This document shows, one piece after another, positions 1-10,082 of a DNA stretch of 64,000 bases. Position 1 is the stretch's first letter, and every line of letters starts with the position of its first letter. Source of the stretch: Loripinus fragilis (lineage: Eukaryota > Mollusca > Bivalvia > Lucinida > Lucinidae); NCBI GenBank assembly GCA_964019695.1, contig OZ026530.1, forward strand, positions 33,896,690 through 33,960,689, read 5' to 3'. The notes beneath the pieces are model-generated. The model did no database searches. It saw only the letters and a list, made by a program, of their open reading frames with translations, and was not told the origin of the DNA. Position numbers and translations under genes: made by a program.

Positions 1-189
1 CTATAAATTTTCTTCAAGGTAGGATATGTCTGCAAAATTCCCTAGGGGGGGGGGGGAGCAGGACTTTTTCTAGCTCGAAGTCTATATGGGCTTTTAAAAA
101 ACAATGAGATTGTTATAGGTATTTCCTATCATTACTTTGGTAATTAGAATAACAGGGCCTTTTTATTGTGTTCAGGCTTAAAGTCCCAG

Positions 190-318
190 AAAAGAAGAAT
201 GGGATAGACTAAAAAGCCCAACTCTCACCAAATTTGTCGCAAGTGAAGCAAATTTCATCCTGTCAACAAATCAAATATGACAGAACAATCTCTCTGAAAG
301 CTGCAGCAGAGAGATCAT
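190..318. repeat. Dispersed repeat copy (pair with 43053-43178)
   Basis: About 130 bp that aligns with 43053-43178; both share the words GCAAGTGAAGCAA and GAAAGCTGCAGC. No coding potential is seen. The rest of 1-420 shows nothing recognisable beyond a short G-run near 50. Confidence 0.6.
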
Positions 319-421
319 AACTCTAAAACCGATCCAAGTGGTCCTTAATCATTCACATGGGTTCCAATGGTCTTACGTGTATCAGTCGGAAATGGGTACT
401 TACTTCCCATAAATCATAAAA

Positions 422-666
422 ATGAGCCGCAATATGAGATTTCCCACAATGTGGGATGTGCAAACAGCAAAGTCTCCGATCAGCCTGCGCATACGCTCAG
501 TCAGATCAGAACCTTTGCTTTTCGCTTGAATATTCTAATAATCTGCGTTAGGCTACTGACAGAACATCATTTGGAGTTTCTAGGCTTAAAAGGAAACTGC
601 ACAGGCCCGTCTGAGTCTACACTTGTCAAAATGCCACATTGTTGGAAATCATATGTCACGGCTCAT
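422..666 (+). mobile_element. MITE family A, copy 1
   Basis: A 245-bp element bounded by ATGAGCC and GGCTCAT. The inverted ends read ATGAGCCGC..TGAGATTTCC and the reverse complement of GGAAATCATATGTCACGGC. Inner landmarks are CAGCAAAGTC, TGCGCATACGC and CTCAGTCAG. The family recurs at 919, 1589, 3517, 24934, 29909, 56637, 57068 and 58933. It has no ORF, so it must be mobilised in trans. The 106-codon ORF over it is the element read through and not a gene. Confidence 0.8.
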
Positions 667-918
667 TTGTTTAACTTATTATTGTAAAAAAATGACCATA
701 AGACATGTTTTTTAATTTCCTGCACAAAGCCAGGTCATCTGGCAGCCATGTTTTTATAAAAGATCAAGTTCAGTTTATGCCTTGTATTCGATTTTGACCA
801 CAGTGGTTTCAGATGGAATATGTTTTTAAAGCTTCATGTAATCTTGCAAGAGTCCCTATGTTCTTTAAGGAATATAAATTATAATTTTAAATGGACGATT
901 AATATCATTTAAAGGAAT
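667..918. other. Unassigned spacer
   Basis: Non-coding AT-rich sequence between two MITE copies. I see no repeat or gene signal. Confidence 0.4.
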
Positions 919-993
919 TGAGCCAGTGCATGGGATTTCCGACAAATCTGGTATGCGCGACCAGTAAAGCCTCCGATCAGCCTGCGCATACGC
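919..993 (+). mobile_element. MITE family A, copy 2, truncated
   Basis: Left end of family A (TGAGCCAGTGCATGGG and GCGACCAGTAAAGCC) broken off at TGCGCATACGC, where a SINE fragment begins. The right end of the MITE is missing. Confidence 0.7.
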
Positions 994-1104
994 TAGGATT
1001 AATGTTCTTGCTCAAGGACACAACGCAGTGACACCGGTGAGGCTCGAATCCGCGGCCCTTTGGTCTCGAGTCAGGCACTCTACCACTGAGCCATTGCGCT
1101 CCCG
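994..1104 (-). mobile_element. tRNA-derived SINE, 5' part only
   Basis: Minus-strand 5' part of the window's main SINE family. The tRNA-like A box (TGGCTCAGTGGTAGAGTGC type) and B box (GATTCGAGCCTC) can be read on the reverse strand, followed by the AACGCAGTG and TGCTCAAGG landmarks. The SINE 3' tail is absent. It abuts a truncated MITE, which suggests insertion followed by deletion. Confidence 0.75.
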
Positions 1105-1243
1105 CAAATAAACTTGACCATTTCCCAAAGGATCATATTGGCCATCAAAAATGTTGATATGACCTCGGCATCAAAGGTCAAAGATAAAGCTATAATTTAT
1201 AAAGTGTGAATATTTGCGATTGGAGCCAATACTGACTGGTCGA

Positions 1244-1357
1244 TTCCATTCATCCATCCATTCATTCATTCATATATTCATTCATTCATTCTTCTTCTTC
1301 TTCTTCTTCTTCTTCTTCTTCTTCTTCTTCTTCTTTTTATTATTATTATTATTATTA

Positions 1358-1447
<90 letters not shown>

Positions 1448-1453
1448 TTATTA
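1244..1453. repeat. Compound microsatellite (ATTC)n-(TTC)n-(ATT)n
   Basis: ATTC-type repeats to about 1290, then an uninterrupted CTT/TTC run to about 1334, then ATT repeats to 1453. The Phe/Leu- and Ile/Arg-rich ORFs in this region are only this microsatellite translated. Confidence 0.95.
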
Positions 1454-1588
1454 AGCAAGCAATCAGAAAAAGACGATACATTTTTGATCTGTGACGGAAC
1501 ATGGTTTGACCAGGTTTAGTAGTGGCAAAACCTCTACGATTATAGCAGTCAATAGGTGTGTGATTACTATCTTTGGGAATGTATAAAT

Positions 1589-1829
1589 ATGAGTCGTGAC
1601 GTGTGATTTCCATCAATGTGGCATTTTGACATGAATATACTCAGACAAGCCTGCTCGGCCTCCTTTGAAGCTTATAAACTCCAAATGATGTTCAGTCAGT
1701 AGCTAAATATTCATAGAATATTAAAGCGACTAGCAAAGGCTCTGATCAGACTGCGCATCTGCGCAGGCTGGTCTGATCTCTTGCTGGTCGTATATAACGC
1801 ATTGTTGGAAATCTCATGTCGCGGCTCCA
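1589..1829 (-). mobile_element. MITE family A, copy 3
   Basis: Full-length copy in inverse orientation, from ATGAGTCGTGACGTG to GTCGCGGCTC. It contains AGCGACTAGCAAAGGC and TGCGCATCTGCGCAGG, a near-palindromic centre seen in most copies. Confidence 0.8.
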
Positions 1830-1881
1830 ATATATTAAAACATACACGCGAATGCATAGTAAGGGGTGAAGCCTGCACTTT

Positions 1882-2028
1882 TTAAGAAAGCTTAACTTGC
1901 ACAAGTAACTTGCCTGTTGGTATTGTTTTCTTATGCCGCCCTCCATGGCCATTACTTTTCTTTCTCTTAGCAGCATGGCGACCACCACCCAAGCCAAAGC
2001 GTCTCTTTCGCTTTTGTTTATTGGCCAT
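1882..2028 (-). CDS. Possible small, highly basic protein (48 aa), candidate exon
   Basis: The reverse strand from ATG at 2028 to TAA at 1882 encodes 48 residues. The first third is Lys/Arg dense (KQKRKRR), followed by a Gly-rich, His/Lys/Arg-rich centre (GLGGGRHAAKRKK, HGGRHKK) and a hydrophobic tail ending VQVKLS. A good 3' splice acceptor (AATTTTCAG, with a CTAA branch-like site upstream) lies just before it. An in-frame TAG between acceptor and ATG would make this ATG the start of the reading frame. The composition resembles nucleic-acid-binding or nuclear-targeting peptides, but no family is recognised. It lies next to a MITE, so chance cannot be excluded; an overlapping longer ORF in another frame looks less protein-like. 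Confidence 0.3.
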   Translation of the reverse strand: MANKQKRKRRFGLGGGRHAAKRKKSNGHGGRHKKTIPTGKLLVQVKLS

Positions 2029-2139
2029 TCCAGACACTTTCTAATCTGAAAATTAAAACATAAACTTAGATAAATAAAATTTGTGAGTGTAAAAATTATG
2101 AATATTGTCTTTCCCGTCAGTTTTAGTATATATTTTGGA

Positions 2140-2165
2140 CGATCAAAAGAACCGTCTTATATAGG
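2140..2165. repeat. Hairpin remnant with CAAAAGAACC / TTCTTTTGA arms
   Basis: Short inverted repeat with the same words as the clean hairpin at 27240-27276, so probably a decayed copy of that small repeat. The right arm runs on to about 2177. Confidence 0.4.
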
Positions 2166-2439
2166 TGTTTCTTTTGAGTACCCACAACCTATGTTTTGGT
2201 TGAACAATAGTATCATTAATATTTTGAAACGCGTTCTAAAATAAAATGCTTGTGAAATTGATAAGTAGAAATCCTTTACAGGCGCATATGGCTTGGAAAT
2301 GTTGGACATACACAGGAAGCCAAGTGGCCTGATCTCAGATTGTGTGATTCTTTGTACGTGAACCATAGTTACTAGCATGTTTGGCATTCACATCATTACT
2401 CCAGGCCCAAGGGTCAATGTTTCTTGCTTTCTCTCAGAT

Positions 2440-2630
2440 GTTGTATTTATCATGCTAATAAATGTTAAAATGCCAGCACTTGTTGGCATTTTAACATGTA
2501 TGAGCAGGATGAATTTCGTGCTCAGCTAAGTTGAGCATAAAAAAAAGTTTTATAACCTCGGGGCCTATTATCTCATCGCCCTCAGCTGAGTTGGGCAAGA
2601 AAAAAGTTATTTAATCTCTGGCCAGGTCCA
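2440..2630. repeat. Hairpin plus GAGCATAAAAAAAAGTTTTATAAC repeat-like block
   Basis: A 36-bp hairpin (2462-2497, arms ATGTTAAAATGCCA) followed by AAGTTGAGCAT and AGTTTTATAAC words. The same order occurs at 48050-48245, so both are degenerate copies of one repeat. The segment 2631-3516 beyond it is AT-rich with no supported feature. Confidence 0.5.
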
Positions 2631-3516
2631 AATTATGGAAGGTAAAAAACGACAATAGTCTATGCATACATCTTTGTTTTTGTATGTTAGCAATTTCTTT
2701 TTATTTTGTAAATTGTGTCATTATATCATGTGAATTGTATTATGATAACAGCTTTGGATGCATACTGGCGAATTACAAATATTACAAAGTAATTTAGAAA
2801 TAGAGAATAGCACTAACAGCATAATAAAATGACACTCCATTCATTCAAAACAGAAAGTTGACGCATTGAATATTGGCTGTAATTTCCCGCTTCTTTCAAT
2901 GCTAGATATTTTGACGCCAGAGGGTGCGCTTTCATTTATAATTTACAGAGTATCCCTTAATCGGAAATTGTCGATTAATTTCGTAAAACGGTGATGAGAG
3001 TTATTTTGACTACAATTGTTTATCCAAAAGCAGGATAAGAGCAATAAACAAACAAAAATTCATTTTTTTCGTCTTTTTTGTAAAAAGTTTGTTATAGGAT
3101 ACAAATTGCAATCTCTAACTAAAAAATCCATGTAGAATCTCATAAATATAAGCGCATTAAAATTTTAACGAAATAAATAGAATGAACATTAAAAAAATCA
3201 TATAAAAGGTGCAAATGTATGCATGTCTTCCATTTGAATGGAAACAATTCAGGAATACATGTACGAGCTTGGCTTTTTAAAAAAGATTAGAGCATTATAG
3301 TTTTTGGACAACATATTTTGCATTATCAAAGGCTGAGATATAAAGCCCATCTTTTTTCCATTTTTATCATGTATTTCAAGCTCAGTAGTTGTATACTAAG
3401 TTCTGAAGAGATGATTCATCGGAAGAAAAAAGCCTCGGGAAGGAGGTGGGGGAAAATTGGAAGTCATATTGGTGCGGATGAGAGGCCCAGAATTTCAAAA
3501 CCAACCCTATTCATAT

Positions 3517-3758
3517 ATGAGCAGCGGCATGAGATTTCCAACAATGTGGTATGTGCGACCAGCAAAGTCTCAGATCAGCATGTGCATATGCGCAGTCTAA
3601 TGCAGAGCCTTTGCTAGTCACTTGAAGATTCTATGAGTATTAAGCTACTGACTTAACATCATTTGGATGTTCTAGGCTTAAAATGAGGCTGCACAGGCAC
3701 GTCTGAGTCTACACTTGTCAAAATGCCACATTGTTGGAAATCACATGTCGCCGCTCAT
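3517..3758 (+). mobile_element. MITE family A, copy 4
   Basis: Full-length copy bounded by ATGAGCAGCGGCATGAG and CATGTCGCCGCTCAT, orientation as copy 1. Confidence 0.8.
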
Positions 3759-3789
3759 ATATAGATGTCAAAAACATTATATGTATGCT

Positions 3790-3960
3790 ACATATAATTT
3801 CACTATATGTGACGTATGTACCGCACGCTGTGAAGAATTGGTACCAATTTTTCACAGTGTGAAATTTGGGAAATGTGAAATTTGCGGTTCAACAGGGCTT
3901 CAATGCCATTCAAGCCGGCTCAAGGACATCGTCTGCAAGTTAAGTTTTATGGAGAAGTGA
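3790..3960 (+). other. Cys-rich open frame, unproven
   Basis: An open frame running out of the right end of MITE copy 4 encodes CDVCTARC then KCEICG and QCH, resembling spaced zinc-ligand pairs, and stops at 3960. There is no independent start codon outside the MITE, no splice signal I trust, and no recognised family. Listed because the CxxC spacing is unusual for random sequence here; it is probably fortuitous. Confidence 0.15.
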
Positions 3961-4000
3961 CCAAACTATTTCAATTACCATTAAATACGCTCCTTTATCA

Positions 4001-4194
4001 CACCAGATAGGCGGCAATCGAAAACACTCTGAGCAAGTGATGAACGTGGATCACAAATTGCTAGAAACAATGTTTTTGATTGCCATTTGTCGCCAGTCGG
4101 GCGACAAACAGCAATTGAAAATTATGTTTCTAATGATCTTTGATCTACGTTCATGGATAGTTTAAACGATTTTGATTGCCGCCTTTTCGGTGTG
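4001..4194. mobile_element. MITE family C, copy 1
   Basis: A 194-bp element with terminal inverted repeats CACCAGATAGGCGGCAATC and the complement of GATTGCCGCCTTTTCGGTGTG. Internal words GCTAGAAACA and CGCCAGTCGGG are shared with the second copy 93 bp downstream. Confidence 0.8.
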
Positions 4195-4287
4195 TTTATT
4201 GATACGAAAACAATCTGAAACAAGGGCTAGGAGTTGCATTTGTATTTACATTTTTCATGTTTCTGTTAAAAAAAAAATTTTGTTTAA

Positions 4288-4478
4288 CACCGGATAGGCG
4301 GCAATCGAAAACACTCTTAACAATCGACGAGCGCAGATCAAAAACGCTAGAAACAGTGTTATGGATTGCTATTTGTTGCCAGTCGGGTGAGTAATGGCAA
4401 ACAAAAACTCTTTTTCTAACTTTTTTGGTCTACGTTCGTCGATAGTATTGACGTTTTCAATTTCCGCCTATCTGGTAT
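4288..4478. mobile_element. MITE family C, copy 2
   Basis: Same layout as 4001-4194, starting CACCGGATAGGCGGCAATC and ending with the inverted end CCGCCTATCTGGTATG. The two copies lie in the same orientation with a short spacer, so they may have arisen by local hopping or duplication. Confidence 0.8.
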
Positions 4479-4573
4479 GGGTTTGGTGTATGCTTCATGA
4501 TGCTATGGTGGATATTTTATTTGGAACTGAAAGGAAGGTATATAACAATGACTATATCACATTCCTTTCCATA

Positions 4574-4678
4574 TATTAACGTTTGCCAAGCCCTTGTGTG
4601 ATAATGTGTTGCAGCCCTCACCGATCCGTGGGTGGGGCTGCAACACATTACCACACTCGGGCTTGGCAAACGTTAATA
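4574..4678. mobile_element. Hairpin element (long inverted repeat)
   Basis: Arms of about 48 bp (TATTAACGTTTGCCAAGCCC ... and its complement) separated by only about 8 bp, with few mismatches. TA dinucleotides at both edges would fit a mariner-type MITE, but this is inference. Confidence 0.8.
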
Positions 4679-4959
4679 CACGGAATAGAATGTTTTTTTT
4701 CCTCTTATTATATACTTGAATACGCATTTTCAGGGAAAATATTCCCGTTTTAGCTCTTAAAATCATTTGAAGAGGGTGGGTGGGCTTGTATGGCCATGTA
4801 ATGTTTGTGCTTGAAATAGCCATTTTTTTTATTTGGCCATAACAGGGACACATCCGTTATTTATGAGATAGTAGTTTTTTTATTTACATAGAACAGCAAA
4901 AAAGTGAAATTCAAATCTGTTCAAATAAGCAGGAAACAGGTCTCGTATTCCTTGAAACA

Positions 4960-5025
4960 GCAATCCCTCGATCCCGGGCACAATCCCGAGTAATGCATTC
5001 AACCAGCTGAGCCACCACTGCAAGA
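4960..5025 (-). mobile_element. tRNA-like SINE head fragment
   Basis: On the reverse strand, GTGGCTCAGCTGGTTGAATGC resembles an A box and GGGATCGAGGG a B box. There is no recognisable tail. From 5026 to 5700 I see only fragments of a GC-rich repeat (GGTCCAACTGC, GGGGGTCCAATTG) related to 6970-7220 and 48290-48585. Confidence 0.4.
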
Positions 5026-5710
5026 ATATATGCCGATCCAGAAATATTTGTCAGGGTGGGTCAAGGTCCAACTGCTAAAGTTCAACTTATTTTATAGAGT
5101 GGCCGCCTAAATGTTTCTCGAGGCGGGGTCACACTCATGATTTTTCCAGGGGTGAGGGAGGCCTGGTCATTAATTTATTTTCAGGCGGGGGTCCAATTGT
5201 ATGGATAGTCATTTAATTATTTTTTTTTCTTGTTATGGATATCCATAAATCATACTCAGGATAACCATAAATCTGGCTGATTTTTTTATATTCTTTAGTC
5301 GATTTTTTTATCTCCATAAATGGTTCTCTACGCAACAAAACCTGTCTTTGAGGTTTCCAAGATAGCGAGATTCAAACCAGTCTCCACAGCTACAGAGACT
5401 AGCTAGAAAATTGAAATTTCGCTAGTAGCAACTTTAGATATAGTCAGGGGCGTACCTACGTGTATACAAATACGCATGTGTGTATAACTTGACGCAGCCA
5501 GTATAGGCCACTCAAAAATAGACAAAAGCCCGATCTTAATGATGAATGGTAGCTTCATGAAGCTCGAAAGTAATGCGGAATGCTCCCCTGTTCTGTAATA
5601 CTTGGGACCTGCATTCAAGTGATAATCGGTCTTGAAAACCAAGTTTTGGTCTTTTTGAGTGTTTTTACTATATTTAATTTGATTTTTGGAACAAAAAAGG
5701 AGCTAATAGT

Positions 5711-5945
5711 GAGGCCCTGGAAGGGTTTTTAGGGATACAGGGATATGGGCCAAAAGCATAAAGGGATACGGGATATTTTTGTAAATATTTAAAGGGGTAC
5801 AGGATATTTGGATCAATTCTAGGGATATGGGGATACAATGCTTTCTGGATTTGGGGATAGTTGACATTTTTCTTTTAGGGATTGGGGATATTTTTCAAAA
5901 TACTTAAAGAGATATGACATACTGGGATCCCCCTTCCAGGGCCTC
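5711..5945. mobile_element. MITE with perfect TIRs and 6-bp target duplication
   Basis: Terminal inverted repeats GAGGCCCTGGAAGGG / CCCTTCCAGGGCCTC bound 235 bp built of repeated GGGATATGGGGATA-like words. AATAGT flanks both sides (5705-5710 and 5946-5951). There is no ORF. The superfamily is unclear; a TSD of 6 to 8 bp is possible depending on where the end is drawn. Confidence 0.8.
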
Positions 5946-5951
5946 AATAGT

Positions 5952-7413
5952 GTTTAGCTGCGTGTCTTAGCATGCTTAAGGGTTTATTTTAGCCCTTTGG
6001 ATTGCACAAAAAACATATTCTGCTACATGGCTTCACCCCTGGACCCATATAGGGGAGAGTCCCCCTGACCCCCTCAAGAGTGAGTACTCTATAAAATGCC
6101 TCAGGTAAGCGACTGATGATACAATAGAAAAAGGCGCTAACCAGTCTGCATGGATGCACAGGCTGGTCTGCACCTTTGTTGTTTTCAAACTCCAACGACA
6201 GAGTTTCTCCAGTCAAGGCCCAAGTGTTTTATTGCTATCCTTAAATATAATTGACGCATTATGACCATTGTCGCAGACAGGAAGCACACTTGAGGGGGTC
6301 AGGGGGTCAGGGGGGGCTCTCCGGTAAGATTTCGATAGTTTGGTAGGCGGATCAAGTCTCAGGCCCCACCCCCAAAAACTCTTCTAGCCCCAAGAGATAG
6401 CTATTATACTTGTGCACTATATCATTTGGAATTCACGCAAACACCCCGGTCTTAAAAGCTGTATTTATCTATCCTGAATCCTAAACCGGCAGTGGTTAAT
6501 CTAAGAAGACAGGACAACGGCTTTAAGTAGGGTTGATCAGACAGACTGGAAGAGCGGGGGATGGAACTCAGGAGCCCTGGGTACAACGCCCGCGAGTGAC
6601 TATTCCACGATACCACTTTTAGTGACTTTCCCTGGGTAGTAACCAGCGTCTATGACTTATGGGTATTTTATGACGGGGTGGGGGAACCCCAAAAACTTAA
6701 CAGAAAGTGTTGTTGTTTTTTGGAGAATGGACTTATCCACTACAACACCATACATTTAACAGATTTCGATTTTCACTTTAAATACTTATAAATTTACAAT
6801 ATTATGATGAGGTTCTTTTTCTGAAAAAGAAATAAGCACCTCTATTTTGCTAAAATTTCTTTTATTTATAATCCGCAAAAACAATCTTATACTTTATAAA
6901 TACATCAGTTCAAAGTAAGAAACAGGGCAAAGACATGAGCGTATTTAATGTGGTATTTTGTGTCTTCTGCATGTGCGGATCCAGGAATTTTTACCAAGTG
7001 GTGGAGGGGGGGGGTAGAGGGTCCAGGCCCACCTGAGAGTAAAAAGCTCGGACAACGTTGTTTGTTATTTTTGCTGTTTTTAGTCATCACCTTTAACTTA
7101 TTATACAGTTTCACAGAGGGGTCGGATCGTTTATTCTTTAGAAAACAATAATTTTCCAAGGTTCTAGAGGGGGTCGAATATTTTACAGGGTGGGGAGAGG
7201 GGGTCCAACTTTTTTCCAGGGGGGCGGGCGTCCAAATGCTAATTTCCGTAAAAACCTATCTAAAATGTGTTTTTCCCCAGACCACCTACCCTCCTCTGTA
7301 TCTGCGCATGTTCTGCCTTCACTTGTAGCTCGGACCCAGTAATAGATCTACATTTGCTGTTTGTGTCCGAGCTTGGCGGGACGGGACAAAGTTTTCTCTT
7401 ATATATACAGGTA
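5952..7413. other. Region of degraded repeats
   Basis: Contains GC-rich tandem words (GGGGGTCAGGGGGTCAGGGG, about 6293-6312), a decayed tRNA-like SINE fragment on the reverse strand (about 6490-6660) and a GC-rich repeat (6970-7220, GTGCGGATCCAGG start) that resembles 48290-48585. No gene is supported; opposing 67- and 84-codon ORFs sit on the GC-rich repeat. Confidence 0.5.
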
Positions 7414-7605
7414 AGGGAAGCGCATTAGCTCAGTGGTAGAGTGCTTGACTCGAGACCGAGAGGCAGCAGGTTCGAGCCTCACCGGCGTCACTGCTGTGTG
7501 TCCTTGAGCAAAACACGTTGATCCTAGCTTAGTGCTGGTTCAACCCAGGAAGACCCGTCCCTACATAACTGAAAGATTGTTGATGGGATGTAAAGAATCA
7601 AATCT
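7414..7605 (+). mobile_element. tRNA-derived SINE, near full length
   Basis: The head reads GCATTAGCTCAGTGGTAGAG (A box) and GGTTCGAGCCTC (B box). A body with GTCCTTGAGCAAAACACG follows, then the tail CTGAAAGATTGTTGATGGGA. Same family as 47361-47567 and 57713-57914. A tRNA gene is ruled out by the long SINE body and poor acceptor-stem pairing. Confidence 0.85.
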
Positions 7606-7939
7606 CACATAGGGGAAACTTCTTGGTAAAAAATCATCCATAAACCGTTTGCAGCGAGTTCTACTTGCATGGGAGACATTATTTATTCCCGGTAAAATTG
7701 GTGCGCCATCTGGCGTCAAAATACTAAAGCATATTCACTTTCTGCCTACACATGTAGTTCCGACTTTTTACAAGCTAGTTCTGCCTTTATAAAACCGAGA
7801 AATTACATGATCTGAATCTGTTTACGAGTGAAAAAACTATTGAATAACAATTTGCATGACATAATAACACAATTTAAAAAAGTAAAATGAAATTGCCAAC
7901 ATACAAAAAACAAAGATGTATGCATAGAATATCGCATAC
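7606..7939. other. Unassigned spacer
   Basis: No feature seen apart from a short word (TTTGACGCCAGATGGCGCAC on the reverse strand) that recurs near 2920. Confidence 0.4.
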
Positions 7940-8072
7940 CCTAAAATGCGCAAAGGACTTCTTTTCACTAAAAGGAGTGTTATTAGAAACAATAAAATCC
8001 TTTTCGCAAAAATAAAACTCCTTTTTGCGAAAAGGAGTCTTTTACGCGAAAAGGAGTACTTTACGCATTTTA
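7940..8072. mobile_element. MITE family D (CGCAAAAGGAG hairpins)
   Basis: Inverted ends CTAAAATGCGCAAAGGAC and the complement of CTTTACGCATTTTATA. The interior has repeated CTCCTTTTTGCGAAAAGGAG palindromes. Decayed relatives lie at 11775-11832 and 12058-12148. Sequence 8073-8553 has no supported feature. Confidence 0.7.
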
Positions 8073-8553
8073 TACCCAGGAGACACAAGACCAGAGTTTA
8101 AAATGTGGGGAGGAGCTTCAAAATCAGTGTTTGTTTTAGTGTTAAAAATCTGTCAACATCAATTTGCCAGCAAGACTCTCAGTTGTTAAAATAACAACCT
8201 GCATCCTGCATTGTGACAAGCATTTTTACAAATCTACACCATAAAGCTTGATTAATGTTTAGCCAGCAATAACTTTTTTTTCTTAAAATGTTGCCTGCAT
8301 TTCTAGTCTGCTGCACACATTTAAATTTACTTCAGACTAGATTTTTCATGGAGATTTCTTTTCATGGAAGATAATGTTACAGCGGAGCAGTCTAATCTGG
8401 GTTCATATTGTTTGCAATATAAGCTACATAAGAGCTACATAAAGAACATCAACAGACTAGGGAAGCAGACGATAAGTAGCTAAATACTGTTTCATTTGAA
8501 GAAAAAATTACATAACAGTAATCTTAATTTATGTGTGTTTTGTAAAACAAATG

Positions 8554-9210
8554 TGTAAGCTTTAAACCAAATTAGGTGGCAGCAAAACTGCCACCTCTTA
8601 TAATATGAACTAACACTTATTTTTGTGCAATAAACAATCTGCGGTAAAACATTTTCCAGTGATGAGTCCTTAACATAACTACCTGTAATTAGATGGCAGC
8701 TGAACTGCCACCCCTTAGAGCATAAACTTACACTTATTTTTGTGCAATCAACAATCTGTGTTAAAACACTTTCCTATGATAATTCCTTAATATTTCTACC
8801 TATAATATGGTGGCAGCTGAACTGCCAACCCATATGGTATAAACTTACACTTATTTTTGTGCAATAAACATTCTGCGGTAAATCATTTTCCAGTGCTAAG
8901 TCCTGAACATTTCTACCTGTAGTTATGTGGTAGCTGAACTGTCACTCCTTATGGCATAAACTTACACTTATTTTATGCAAAAAACAATCTGCTGTAAAAC
9001 ATTTTTCAGTGATAAGTCCTTAATTGTTCTTCCTGTAGTTAGGTGGCAGCTGAACTGCCATCCCTAATAAAATAAACTTACACTTATTTTTGTGCAATAA
9101 ACAATCTGTGGTAAAACATTTTCCAATGATAAGTCCTTAACATTTATACCTGTAGTTAGGTGGCAGCTGAATTGCCACCCCTTATGGTATAAACTTACAC
9201 TTAAATAGCA
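8554..9210 (+). repeat. Tandem array of six 117-bp hairpin units
   Basis: Six units at a step of 116-117 bp. A core hairpin AGGTGGCAG-loop-CTGCCACC starts at 8575, 8692, 8809, 8926, 9042 and 9159, and is followed in each by TTACACTTATTTTTGTGCAA and AACATTTTCCAGTGAT. The first unit has the perfect 9-bp stem. The fourth is the most diverged. No ORF spans the array. It abuts an array of the same unit in the opposite orientation. Confidence 0.9.
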
Positions 9211-9258
9211 TAAATTTCAGAATTTGGTGAATTGATCCTTGTGTAACTTTACAATTGC

Positions 9259-9970
9259 TTTTAAAGCTATGTTTTGTTCGATTGTCACGATCTAGATTAC
9301 AGCAACAACAATTATCACTTGGATTTTTTCATATCTCATATTGCCTTAGAACGAAAATTAGTGTAAGTTTATACCAAAGGGGATGGCAGTTCAGCTGCCA
9401 CCTAATAACCGGTAGAAATGTTAAGGATTTATCGCCTGAAAATGTTTACCTCTTATTGTTTTAGTATAGAAATAAGTGGAAGTTTATACCAAAAGGGATG
9501 GCAGTTCAGCTGCCACCTAATATAAGGTAGAAAATTTAGGGATTTATTGCCAAAAAATATTTGAACTCATATTGTTTTAGTACGGTAATAGTGGTAAGTT
9601 TATACCAAAAGGGATGGCATTTCAGCTGCCACCTAATATAAGGTAGAAACTTTAGGGATTTATTGCCAAAAAATATTTTAACTCATATTGTTTTTGTACG
9701 GTAATAGTGGTAAGTTTATACCAATAAGGATGGCAGTAAAGCTGCCACCTAATAATAGGTAGAAATGTGAAGGATTTATCGCCGGAAAATGTTTAACCTC
9801 GTATTGTTTTAGTACAAATATATATCTGTTATTTGGTAGCAGCTGAACTGTTATTCCTTTTGGTATAAACTTACACTTATTTTCGTACTAAAGCTGAGAC
9901 ATCTCTACCTGTTATTGTTATTGTTGTGATCTACATTGTGATGATGGAATAAAACATAGCTTTTATACCA
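9259..9970 (-). repeat. Inverted array of four hairpin units with inverted end blocks
   Basis: The same unit lies in reverse orientation with hairpins starting at 9382, 9497, 9613 and 9729 (115-116 bp step). A partial direct unit at 9831 follows. Both edges carry an inverted end block (AAAGCTATGTTTTGTTC at 9259-9285 and the complement near 9950-9965), so this 0.7-kb part looks like a TIR-bounded element of its own. Unit identity across the switch indicates common origin with 8554-9210. Confidence 0.8.
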
Positions 9971-10082
9971 ATTTATTAATGTGATAAGCATTTTAACTGC
10001 CAGTTTCCAAGGGAGCGTACTGTATAAACAATTAATCTTGCAGTTTTAAAGAGCAGTTGACATTAAATAAACAGTTGCTGCT

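Noticed and set aside
1214..1616. ORFs with poly-Phe/Leu and poly-Ile/Arg
   Set aside because: They are the TTC and ATT microsatellite read in two directions.
8554..9210. CRISPR-like or coding repeat array
   Set aside because: Whole 117-bp units are conserved, not only the hairpin, and no ORF crosses them. It is a satellite-like or transposon core array.
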